From Stygiobacter sp043807765 (GTDB lineage: Bacteria > Bacteroidota > Ignavibacteria > Ignavibacteriales > Melioribacteraceae): DNA of 64,000 bases. Location: NCBI GenBank assembly GCA_043807765.1, contig JAZDFQ010000078.1, forward strand, positions 1-64,000. The letters run 5' to 3'. The position numbers and the translations under genes are program-made. The notes beneath the pieces are model-generated. The model ran no database searches and had not been told where the DNA came from. It was given only the letters and a program-made list of their open reading frames with translations. This document shows positions 35,173-42,656 of this stretch, piece after piece. Each line of letters begins with the position of its first letter. Position 1 is the stretch's first letter.

Positions 35173-35179
35173 GGTTACA
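35173..35179 (-). promoter_or_regulatory. candidate ECF -35 box for the sigma gene
   Basis: TGTAACC on the minus strand, followed after 18 bases by TCTAATG just before the sigma start. The same heptamer recurs at 35200-35206 and 35266-35272 on the plus strand, upstream of the divergent gene. Inferred from recurrence only. Confidence 0.4.
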
Positions 35180-35265
35180 AAAGAATTCTAGTTATTTTCT
35201 GTAACCTTTCGCTTAGCAACTTATGTCCAAAGTAGTGAAAGAAAAAACAATTATGAAGTTTATTT

Positions 35266-35282
35266 TGTAACCATTTGTAACA
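35266..35282 (+). promoter_or_regulatory. tandem TGTAAC boxes, candidate ECF promoter for the divergent gene
   Basis: TGTAACC at 35266 and TGTAACA at 35276, followed after 15 bases by TATTAAA and then AAGGAG and the ATG at 35324. The spacing suits a -35/-10 pair for an ECF sigma, presumably the one encoded next door. Confidence 0.4.
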
Positions 35283-35323
35283 GAACAAAGTCAAAAGTAT
35301 TAAACAATAAAAGGAGAATAATC

Positions 35324-35734
35324 ATGGAAGCTGTAATTGCGGTATTCATTCCGATAATAATTACAATAGTAATTGGCTTAGTCATCACTTTAGCTATCTA
35401 TTTCAAATCGAGGGAAAAACAAATGATGATTGAAAAAGGGCTTTCCACCGAGCAGATGTTTGAACTGCTTCACTCAAGAGAAAAAGAAAGAAAGAATGGT
35501 TACTACATGTTAAAGGGTGGAATCATTTTAGTGTTTTTAGTTGTTGGTGGAATTGTTGGCAGTATGATTGACCGCGCTTGGTTTGGTTATTGGGAACATT
35601 ACGAAGGCGGAAGATATTATCACGACGATCCGGTTTATGGTGTTTGGTTAACTTTCTTGGGTTTGGGAATTGGTGCTATTGTAGCTCACTTCATCTCTAA
35701 GAAAATGGAGAAATCAGATTCCGAGCTAAAGTAA
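35324..35734 (+). CDS. small membrane protein, DUF6249-like, probable ECF target
   Basis: A 136-residue protein with three hydrophobic segments (about 4-27, 63-83, 105-125) and a charged stretch KSREKQMMIEKGLSTEQMFELL after the first. The pattern I-E-K-G-L-S between segments is seen in small DUF6249-type proteins. AAGGAG precedes the ATG. It diverges from the sigma gene with TGTAAC boxes between and ends in a strong terminator, so it is a single-gene transcript likely controlled by that sigma. Confidence 0.65.
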   Translation: MEAVIAVFIPIIITIVIGLVITLAIYFKSREKQMMIEKGLSTEQMFELLHSREKERKNGYYMLKGGIILVFLVVGGIVGSMIDRAWFGYWEHYEGGRYYHDDPVYGVWLTFLGLGIGAIVAHFISKKMEKSDSELK

Positions 35735-35753
35735 TTTCAGTATTGATGTAAAC

Positions 35754-35785
35754 AAAAAAGGGTCGAATGTTCGACCCTTTTTTTT
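35754..35785. terminator. bidirectional rho-independent terminator
   Basis: Perfect 8-bp stem GGGTCGAA / TTCGACCC with a 2-base loop at 35760-35777, flanked by six A on the left and eight T on the right. It lies between convergent genes (end 35734, end 35803) and works for both. Confidence 0.92.
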
Positions 35786-35802
35786 ATGAACTTAATTAAC
35801 AA

Positions 35803-36747
35803 TTATTCATTCTCTTCAAGCCAACGCTGCGAATCTAGTGCTGCCATACATCCGGTACCCGCAGCAGTAATTGCTTGTCTATAGACGTGGTCTGCAACAT
35901 CGCCCGCGGCAAAAACTCCTTCAATGTTTGTATAAGTTGTTCCCGGTTTAACTTTTAGGTAACCGGTTTCATCCATGTCAAGTTGACCTTTGAATAAATC
36001 CGTATTTGGTTTGTGACCAATTGCTAAGAAAACACCATCAATAGGAATTTCGGTTACTGAGCCATTTTTCGTGTTCTCTAATAAAACTCCGGTAACCATC
36101 TTTCTGCCTGCTTCCTCTTTACCAAGAATTTCTTTAACTGTTGAGTTTGTAACAAGCTTAACCTTAGGATTTTTCTCGGTACGTTCAGTCATAATCTTTG
36201 AAGCACGAAATTCACTTCTTCTATGGACGAGAAGAACCTCTGAAGCGAAACGGGATAGATAATTTGCTTCTTCCATTGCAGTATCGCCGCCGCCGATTAC
36301 TATTACGCGTAATCCTCTAAAGAAAAATCCATCGCAAGTAGCGCAAGCTGAAACGCCGTAGCCTTGATAATATTTTTCGCTTGGAATTCCGAGCCATCTT
36401 GCGGATGCACCGGTAGCTATAATTACGGAATCTGCCGTATAAGTTTCTTCTTCTGTCTTTACCGTGAATGGTCTTTTAGAAAAATCGACTTCGGTTACAT
36501 TTTTGAAATATGATTTTGCACCAAAACGTAGAACTTGTTTTCGCATCGTATCCATCAATTCCGGACCTTGAATTCCATGTTCGAAACCGGGAAAGTTCTC
36601 AACTTCAGTTGTTATTGTTAATTGTCCGCCCGGCTGCATTCCTTCCAAAATTACCGGGTTCAAATTTGCGCGTGAAGTGTAAAGCGCGGCAGTTAAACCA
36701 GCCGGACCGCTTCCAATAATAATTACTTTGTGATGATTCTCTGACAT
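35803..36747 (-). CDS. trxB: thioredoxin-disulfide reductase
   Basis: FAD/NADPH enzyme recycling thioredoxin. FAD motif GSGPAGLTAALYTSRA near residue 12, redox pair in SACATCDGFFF (about residue 136), NADPH motif VIGGGDTAMEEA and the C-terminal GVFAAGDVADHVYRQAITAAGTGCMAA. Length 314 is normal. Confidence 0.97.
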   Translation of the reverse strand: MSENHHKVIIIGSGPAGLTAALYTSRANLNPVILEGMQPGGQLTITTEVENFPGFEHGIQGPELMDTMRKQVLRFGAKSYFKNVTEVDFSKRPFTVKTEEETYTADSVIIATGASARWLGIPSEKYYQGYGVSACATCDGFFFRGLRVIVIGGGDTAMEEANYLSRFASEVLLVHRRSEFRASKIMTERTEKNPKVKLVTNSTVKEILGKEEAGRKMVTGVLLENTKNGSVTEIPIDGVFLAIGHKPNTDLFKGQLDMDETGYLKVKPGTTYTNIEGVFAAGDVADHVYRQAITAAGTGCMAALDSQRWLEENE

Positions 36748-36811
36748 TTGTATCTCCGAATTTTCTATCCAAAATTATTGATTGTTTATGACTTTTAATA
36801 ACGGTTAGATG

Positions 36812-37747
36812 TTATTCTTTTACGAAAGATTCTTCGGTGAGAAATTCTGCGTTTCTCTTCAATCCGCTTAACTTTGTTCGTTTAATAGGGCTAGTTTCAA
36901 ACCTTGTTTTGAATTCTTCATCTTTCATATTGATAACTTCGGCAAGGAGTAAATTAGTTCCTTTCGGCTGAAATTCTTGAAGTAACGTCGGCTCTGAGAA
37001 TTTTTTATTCCACGGACATACATCCTGACAAACATCGCAGCCGAAAATCCAGCCATCAAATTTACCTTTAAATTCTCGGCTTATTTCTCCTTTATTCTCA
37101 ATAGTTAGGAATGAAATACACTTGTTCGCATCAACAACTTGAGGCTGAACTATTGCATTTGTAGGACACGAATCGATACAAGCCGTACATGAGCCGCAGA
37201 AATCGTTAGCGGGAATTGAGTAATCGAATTCACAATTAGCGATTATGTTTGCGATGAAAAACCAGCTGCCGATTTCTTTGTTAATCACGTTAGAGTTTTT
37301 ACCAAGCCAGCCTATTCCGCTTCGCACAGCCCAAGCTTTATCCATAACCGGACCGGTATCAACGTAACTTTTTGATTCAAAATCCGGATCAACTGTTTCT
37401 AGATATTCTTCGAGAAGAGATAATTTTTCCCAGATAACTAAGTGATAATCTTTTCCCCAAGCGTAACGGGAAATCTTCCCGGTGTTGGTTTCGTTGCCGT
37501 GTTGAAACGGCGTGTAATAATTTAGCGCCAGAGATATTACACTCTTTGCCGAAGGAAGAATTTGTTTTACATCCCGGCGTTTTTCAAAATTACGATTCAT
37601 GTATTCCATTGAAGCATTGAATCCGTTTTGCAACCATGCTTGCAAACGATCGGTTTCTTCATCCAACAAATCAGCTTTAGAGAATCCAACTAAGTCAAAC
37701 CCGAGTTCGTGCGCTCTTTCAATTACTATTTGGTTGGAAATTTTCAC
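36812..37747 (-). CDS. queG: epoxyqueuosine reductase
   Basis: Cobalamin and iron-sulfur enzyme for the last step of queuosine in tRNA. Two [4Fe-4S] groups: CGSCTACIDSCPTNAIV and CDVCQDVCPWNKKF. Upstream motifs NYYTPF and DTGPVMDKAWAVRSGIGWLGKN match the family. I start it at GTG 37747 (311 residues); the frame continues back to a GTG at 37852, but those 35 residues are not family-like. It diverges from fabF. Confidence 0.93.
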   Translation of the reverse strand: MKISNQIVIERAHELGFDLVGFSKADLLDEETDRLQAWLQNGFNASMEYMNRNFEKRRDVKQILPSAKSVISLALNYYTPFQHGNETNTGKISRYAWGKDYHLVIWEKLSLLEEYLETVDPDFESKSYVDTGPVMDKAWAVRSGIGWLGKNSNVINKEIGSWFFIANIIANCEFDYSIPANDFCGSCTACIDSCPTNAIVQPQVVDANKCISFLTIENKGEISREFKGKFDGWIFGCDVCQDVCPWNKKFSEPTLLQEFQPKGTNLLLAEVINMKDEEFKTRFETSPIKRTKLSGLKRNAEFLTEESFVKE

Positions 37748-37866
37748 TCTAATCCGTCTTTTTACTGTTTCATAATAACTTCTGCAAATCAAAGGAAAAA
37801 ATATGAAACTTCCGTAAATTCGCACCGCTTTTCGGTTAAACTTTTTAATCACTCAAAGGATGGAAT

Positions 37867-39123
37867 ATGCTTCAAAATCGTAGAGTAGTAATAACTGGTT
37901 TAGGTGCTTTAACTCCAATTGGATTGTCGGTACAAGATTTCTGGGATGGAATGATGAATGGAAAAAGCGGCTGCGCGCCAATCACTCATTTCGATACAAA
38001 AAATTCTGAAACAAAATTCGCGTGTGAACTAAAAGGTTTCGATCCGTCAAAATATATTGATAAGAAAACCGCCCGCAGATTAGATCCGTTTGCACAATAT
38101 GCAATGGCAGTTGCTGCTCAAGCTGTTGCAGACAGCGGATTGGAGCCGGAAAAAATGAACGACTACGAAAAAGCAAGAACCGGAGTGGTTTTCGGAAGCG
38201 GCATCGGCGGGTTCGGTACATTTTATAATCAAGCTCTCGTTAATGCAAATGAGGGTCCAAACAGAGTTTCCCCATTCTTTATACCTATGATGATACCAAA
38301 CATTGCAAGCGGCTTTATCTCTATGCAATATGGTTTCAGAGGACCAAACCATTGCGTGGTTACAGCTTGTGCAACTGCAAACAATAATTTGATTGATAGT
38401 TTTCTTTTAATAAAAAATGGCTTGGCAGATGTAATGTTATCCGGCGGAAGCGAAGCTCCAATTATTGAAATTGGAATGGCCGGTTTTAATTCTTCAAAAG
38501 CGCTATCAACAAGAAACGAAAGTCCGGAAACAGCAAGCCGTCCTTTTGATATTACCAGAGATGGTTTCGTAATGGGCGAGGGTGGCGGAATGCTTATTCT
38601 TGAAGAACTAGAGCACGCTAAAAAACGCGGCGCAAAAATTTATGCGGAATTTGCCGGTGTTGGTATGTCCGCAGATGCTTACCATTTTACTGCGCCTCAC
38701 CCGGAAGGAACCGGCGCAATTTTAGCAATGGAAATGGCACTGAATAACGCCGGAATAAATAAAGAGGAAATGGATTACATAAACATGCATGGCACCTCTA
38801 CTCCGTTGGGAGATATTGCAGAAACTAAAGCAATCAAGAAAGTATTTGGAAACCATGCTTACTCTTTAAGTACATCTTCAACAAAGAGTATGATTGGACA
38901 TTTACTTGGCGCAGCGGGCGCTGTAGAAGCTATTGCTTCAATTTTAGCTATGCAGAACAGCGTAATTCCTCCTACCATAAATTTTGAAACAGCAGACCCG
39001 GAATGCGATCTTGATTACACGTTTAACAAACCTAAAGAACGCAATGTAAACTATGCGATGAGTAACGCATTTGGTTTTGGCGGGCATAACACTTCGGTAA
39101 TTTTTAAGAGGTTTTCCGAATAA
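37867..39123 (+). CDS. fabF: beta-ketoacyl-ACP synthase II
   Basis: Condensing enzyme of fatty-acid elongation. The Cys-His-His triad lies in VVTACATANN, NMHGTSTPLGD and KSMIGHLLGAAGAVEA; the C terminus has SNAFGFGGHN. Length 418 is normal. An AAAGGA lies upstream. No acyl carrier protein or other fab gene is next to it, so it is a separate transcription unit. Confidence 0.95.
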   Translation: MLQNRRVVITGLGALTPIGLSVQDFWDGMMNGKSGCAPITHFDTKNSETKFACELKGFDPSKYIDKKTARRLDPFAQYAMAVAAQAVADSGLEPEKMNDYEKARTGVVFGSGIGGFGTFYNQALVNANEGPNRVSPFFIPMMIPNIASGFISMQYGFRGPNHCVVTACATANNNLIDSFLLIKNGLADVMLSGGSEAPIIEIGMAGFNSSKALSTRNESPETASRPFDITRDGFVMGEGGGMLILEELEHAKKRGAKIYAEFAGVGMSADAYHFTAPHPEGTGAILAMEMALNNAGINKEEMDYINMHGTSTPLGDIAETKAIKKVFGNHAYSLSTSSTKSMIGHLLGAAGAVEAIASILAMQNSVIPPTINFETADPECDLDYTFNKPKERNVNYAMSNAFGFGGHNTSVIFKRFSE

Positions 39124-39141
39124 ACTATTGAATATTTTTAT

Positions 39142-39180
39142 GCGAAAGGAAACTGTGGTAACGCCATAGTTCTCTTTCGC
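39142..39180. terminator. hairpin between convergent fabF and Rieske genes
   Basis: GCGAAAG and CTTTCGC form the base of an imperfect stem of about 17 pairs with a short loop around GTAACG. The plus-strand side is followed by TTTCTATT and the minus-strand side by ATAAAAAT. It probably terminates both genes. Confidence 0.65.
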
Positions 39181-39203
39181 TTTCTATTGATTTGAATAAA
39201 CCG

Positions 39204-39539
39204 CTACCAATTCAATTCTTTCTTAAACACCTTAACGTAAACATCACCTTCAAGAATTTGTACTTCGTATGAATCCAGTCCTTTTAATCCTTGAGGAAAT
39301 TTTCCGGTACGAAGATCGAACATCCAGCCATGAGCCGGACAGTAAACGCAATCGTTCTCAATGTAACCATCATAAATAATTGCCGCTTTCTGATGTATGC
39401 AAACATTGCTGAGCGCAAAGACTTCCTCCCCAATTCTGAATAAAGCTACATCAACATCATCAACAAAAAAGCGTTGACCAATCTTCTCTTTAAGATCACT
39501 CACTTTGCAAGCTTTGGAAAATCCTTCTGGTGGTTTCAT
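39204..39539 (-). CDS. Rieske [2Fe-2S] protein, NirD/BphF-type
   Basis: A 111-residue soluble Rieske ferredoxin. The cluster motifs are CIHQKA (CxH) and CPAHGW (CxxH), about residues 47-74. Small proteins like this feed electrons to oxygenases or form nitrite-reductase small subunits. It overlaps the MBL gene by 4 bases. No oxygenase is nearby, so the partner is unknown. Confidence 0.88.
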   Translation of the reverse strand: MKPPEGFSKACKVSDLKEKIGQRFFVDDVDVALFRIGEEVFALSNVCIHQKAAIIYDGYIENDCVYCPAHGWMFDLRTGKFPQGLKGLDSYEVQILEGDVYVKVFKKELNW

Positions 39540-40384
39540 TCCGGCAGCACGCTAAATTTTTCTTTAATACCAAATCCACGGTCTGTTTTGGCAACAGTAG
39601 CAGCAACACCAAAAGCATCGTGCTCAAAGAACAACATCCAGCTTTCCTCAACCGCACGAGGAAGAATTTCCTTCTTCTCAGTAACCGTAACAAGCGGCTG
39701 AAGATCGTAACCCATTACGTATGGAATTGGAATGTGTGAGCTGGTAGGAATTAAATCTCCGCAATACAAAAGCGTGTTTGATGAATCCGCAATTTTAACC
39801 AATTGCTGATGAAATGTGTGACCGTTAACTTCGATCAGTTCTATGTTATCATTAAATATTTTTTCATCCCATAGTTTCAAAATTCCTTCATTCATCAAAG
39901 GCATAAACCGCTCACGAATAAAACTAGCCTTATCGCGCTCCGAAGGATTCAGCGCCCACTCAAAATGTTTTTTCTGAACATGATAAGTTGCGTTTGGAAA
40001 AGTCGGGAGCCATTTGTCATCCTTAAAGTAAGTTGAGCCGCCGGTGTGATCGAAATGCAGATGGGTTAAGATTACATCTGTAATATTTTCGGGATCAATT
40101 CCATTTTGCTCAAATGATTTCTTTTGAGTGTATTCGGAATAATCTACACCATAAATTTTGATAAACTTTTCGTCCCAATAGCTACCAATGCCGGTATCAA
40201 TTAAAATATTTTGAGAAGAACTGCTTAGCAAAAGATTGCGCGCGTTAAGAGTAATTCTGTTCAGCTCATCCGGCGGATTTGTTTTCTGCCAAAGCGGTTT
40301 TGGAACAACACCAAACATAGCGCCTCCATCCAAAGCAAATGAGCCGGTTTCAATAACTTTTAATTCATATCCGCCAATAGTCAT
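39536..40384 (-). CDS. MBL-fold metallo-hydrolase
   Basis: A 282-residue metallo-beta-lactamase-fold enzyme. Metal motif LTHLHFDHTGG (HxHxDH, about residue 110), downstream His in FEWALNPS region and NGHTFHQQL, and Asp in YCGDLIPT. The family covers lactonases, phosphodiesterases and thiol hydrolases; the substrate is unknown. It shares a transcript with the Rieske protein. Confidence 0.88.
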   Translation of the reverse strand: MTIGGYELKVIETGSFALDGGAMFGVVPKPLWQKTNPPDELNRITLNARNLLLSSSSQNILIDTGIGSYWDEKFIKIYGVDYSEYTQKKSFEQNGIDPENITDVILTHLHFDHTGGSTYFKDDKWLPTFPNATYHVQKKHFEWALNPSERDKASFIRERFMPLMNEGILKLWDEKIFNDNIELIEVNGHTFHQQLVKIADSSNTLLYCGDLIPTSSHIPIPYVMGYDLQPLVTVTEKKEILPRAVEESWMLFFEHDAFGVAATVAKTDRGFGIKEKFSVLPE

Positions 40385-40445
40385 AGTAAATTTTTATGTT
40401 TGTTAGTGTAATTGTTAACTCTTCTTACGTATTTGTATTAGCAAT

Positions 40446-40535
40446 TGTCATTCTGGGCGAAGCGAAGAATCCATAAATCGCGTTTTGAATCAAAATTGAG
40501 ATTCTTCATTTCACTGCATTCCATTCAGAATGACA
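40446..40535. repeat. TGTCATTCTG...GAAGAATC inverted-repeat element (copy D3)
   Basis: Left arm 40446-40472 (TGTCATTCTGGGCGAAGCGA then AGAATCC) and right arm 40498-40535, which on the other strand reads TGTCATTCTGAATGGAATGC and ends GAAGAATCTC. About 90 bp, no ORF, in the gap between two divergent genes. It shares the ATTCTG...GAAGAATC layout of D1 and D2 but has its own arm sequence. Confidence 0.7.
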
Positions 40536-40591
40536 ACATGCGTAATGTAAGTTATTAAGTTAAGTGTATCTAAAAACTATGGAAATTTACT

Positions 40592-41473
40592 ATGAACAAC
40601 AAAAAGCTTAGAACACTCGTTCAATCTGCGTTTACAATTTTCTTAGTGGCGTTTTCAATTAACTTTTTAGCGTCCGACATTTCTGCCCAAACAAAACCAA
40701 GCCGCGACTTGAAAGTGATGACATTCAATATCCGCTACGGTACGGCAAACGATGGAGAGAACAGCTGGCAATTTCGTCGTGAAAATGTTTTCGAAACGAT
40801 CAAGAAATTTGGGCCCGAAATTCTTGGACTTCAAGAAGCATTGTTTTTTCAGATAGACGAAATACTAAAACAATTACCAAACATGGCTTTGATAGGAGTT
40901 GGCAGAGACGACGGCAAACAAGCCGGCGAATATTCTTGCATCTTGTATGATAAAAGCCGTTTTAGAGCTGATACAACTGAAACTTTCTGGTTCTCTGAAA
41001 CACCAACCGTTCCCGGTTCAAAAAATTGGGGAAATAACATTACAAGGATTTGCACGTGGGCAAAGTTTACAGATTCCGTAAGCAAGAAGAAGTTTTATTT
41101 CTACAACGTGCATCTTGATCACGAGTCACAGCCTAGCAGAGAAAAAAGCACTGAGTTACTCCTAACAAAGATGAATATACAGAGAGAAAAGCTCCCGGAA
41201 ATTCTAACCGGAGATTTTAATTGCGGAGACACCAATCCGGCAATAAGAACAATAACAAACGGCGGATTAGATGATTCTTACAGAGTTTTACACAAAAAGA
41301 CTGCTGACGAGGGTTCATTCAATGAATTTAAAGGCATAACGAGCGGAGAAAAAATAGATTTCATTTTTATTTCCAAGCACCTTAAAGCAAAGCAAGCGGA
41401 AATTGTAAGAGACAGCTATAACGGCAAATTCCCATCAGATCATTTTCCGGTTACAGCAGTTTTAGAGATGTGA
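40592..41473 (+). CDS. secreted endonuclease/exonuclease/phosphatase-family protein
   Basis: A 293-residue EEP-fold protein with an N-terminal signal (hydrophobic about 12-33). Motifs: MTFNIRYG (Asn), LGLQEALFFQ (catalytic Glu), NVHLDHES, LTGDFNCGDTN (Asp/Asn) and SDHFPVTA (Asp/His). The pattern fits extracytoplasmic phosphodiesterases acting on nucleic acid, inositol phosphates or lipids; which one cannot be told. Confidence 0.87.
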   Translation: MNNKKLRTLVQSAFTIFLVAFSINFLASDISAQTKPSRDLKVMTFNIRYGTANDGENSWQFRRENVFETIKKFGPEILGLQEALFFQIDEILKQLPNMALIGVGRDDGKQAGEYSCILYDKSRFRADTTETFWFSETPTVPGSKNWGNNITRICTWAKFTDSVSKKKFYFYNVHLDHESQPSREKSTELLLTKMNIQREKLPEILTGDFNCGDTNPAIRTITNGGLDDSYRVLHKKTADEGSFNEFKGITSGEKIDFIFISKHLKAKQAEIVRDSYNGKFPSDHFPVTAVLEM

Positions 41474-41491
41474 TAATAAAAGCCCATCCAA

Positions 41492-41516
41492 CCCTTCCCA
41501 AAGGGAAGGGCTTTTT
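41492..41516 (+). terminator. rho-independent terminator after the EEP-family gene
   Basis: Stem CCCTTCCC / GGGAAGGG with loop AAA (41492-41510), followed by CTTTTT. It lies 18 bases after the stop at 41473. Confidence 0.88.
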
Positions 41517-41517
41517 A

Positions 41518-41640
41518 AACTCGGTCGCGGTATTCAATACTCGACTTTCGTCGTAAAGGTAACCCGCGACGCAACAAGCTCGTCGCTTTGTTCTGGCAAG
41601 CGGGCGTCGGGGAATTAGCAATTAAAATTCACGGGGTGTT
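41518..41640. repeat. GC-richer structured intergenic segment
   Basis: This stretch contains short inverted pairs (GTCGCGG with CCGCGAC; GACGC with GCGTC) and is visibly richer in G and C than its surroundings, ending in an AATTAGCAATTAA run. It has no convincing ORF. It looks like an interspersed palindromic repeat, but a second copy is not present in the window. Confidence 0.4.
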
Positions 41641-41642
41641 AC

Positions 41643-42656
41643 GTGCGATTATTATTATTCATTTTCTTTAGTCTAAGCTCAGTTCTTGCTCAGCAAGTTT
41701 CTATTAAAGAAGTGCTCGATGCAAATCTTTTCAAACTCTCGGATGGACGAATAGTAAAATTAGCAGGAGTTGATGCACCATCTGATTCTTCCGCAATTCC
41801 GTATTTAAGAGTTATTACAAAGCAAGCAAAAGATTTCATTACTGGTTATTCGAGAATAAAACTCAAATTGGATTCAATTTCTGTTGACACTAAAAACCGT
41901 TACACTCTTGTTGTTTTGTATAAGCAGTATGCTTTACAAGATGTTTGTATTAATGAAGCATTTTTAAAGAATGGTTTTGCCAGATTCTTTAACAATACAA
42001 ATTCCTTCAATACAACTGATTTGTTAAAAGCACAGGATTATGCGGTAAAATATGAAGTAGGCATTTGGAAATTCTTCACTCCAACAAGAAAAGATACTCT
42101 TGACTTTATGCTGGCAAAATCTTCGTACGCAACTATACTTCAGCCAGATTCCAGCAAACTGAACAATTCTTATAATCAAACTCCGGTTGTTGGCAAAATA
42201 GCAATTGAACTCCTAGCCGGTAGCGGAGTTACTTTTATCTCTACGCTTGTCGGTGCCGGAGTAGTAGCTTTTGGCAGCAAAGATGGATGGGCCGCTTTAG
42301 GTGGAGGTATGGTAGGTCTGGGTGTTGGTTATTTGATTGGTTTTCCTACGATGATTTATTTAATAGCCAAGGAGGAAAATCCGAATCTAAACCCTTGGAT
42401 TAGTTTTGCATGCAGCTGGGGTTTAACTTTAGTAACCGGCGCAACAGCAGCGCTAATAAAAGAAGGTCACCATCCTATAAATTATATTGCAGCTTTATCA
42501 CCAATTATTGGCTCATTAGTTTATGCACATATACTTGCGCCTCAAAGCCCAGTTACAAATAGTTATTTACTTGTACCGGATAAAAAAATTTCATCATTCA
42601 AAGACTTCAGGGAATCTCAGACCATGAGTGTAGAGTTTTTAAGAATCACTTTTTAA
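41643..42656 (+). CDS. exported SNase-like domain fused to a membrane region
   Basis: A 337-residue protein from a GTG start with a signal peptide (about 1-16). Residues 17-145 follow the staphylococcal-nuclease fold (LSDGRIVKLAGVDAPS, TKNRYTLVVLYK, NEAFLKNGFARF). The general-base Glu after the D-x-P motif is replaced by Ser and one catalytic Arg is Lys, so nuclease activity is doubtful. From about 180 there are four to five Gly/Ala-rich hydrophobic segments. It overlaps the convergent MutS-like gene by 4 bases. Confidence 0.7.
   Translation: MRLLLFIFFSLSSVLAQQVSIKEVLDANLFKLSDGRIVKLAGVDAPSDSSAIPYLRVITKQAKDFITGYSRIKLKLDSISVDTKNRYTLVVLYKQYALQDVCINEAFLKNGFARFFNNTNSFNTTDLLKAQDYAVKYEVGIWKFFTPTRKDTLDFMLAKSSYATILQPDSSKLNNSYNQTPVVGKIAIELLAGSGVTFISTLVGAGVVAFGSKDGWAALGGGMVGLGVGYLIGFPTMIYLIAKEENPNLNPWISFACSWGLTLVTGATAALIKEGHHPINYIAALSPIIGSLVYAHILAPQSPVTNSYLLVPDKKISSFKDFRESQTMSVEFLRITF

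Noticed and set aside
41518..41640. Integron attC site or origin of replication
   Set aside because: No attC core (GTTRRRY) pairing, no cassette ORF or integrase, and no DnaA boxes seen.
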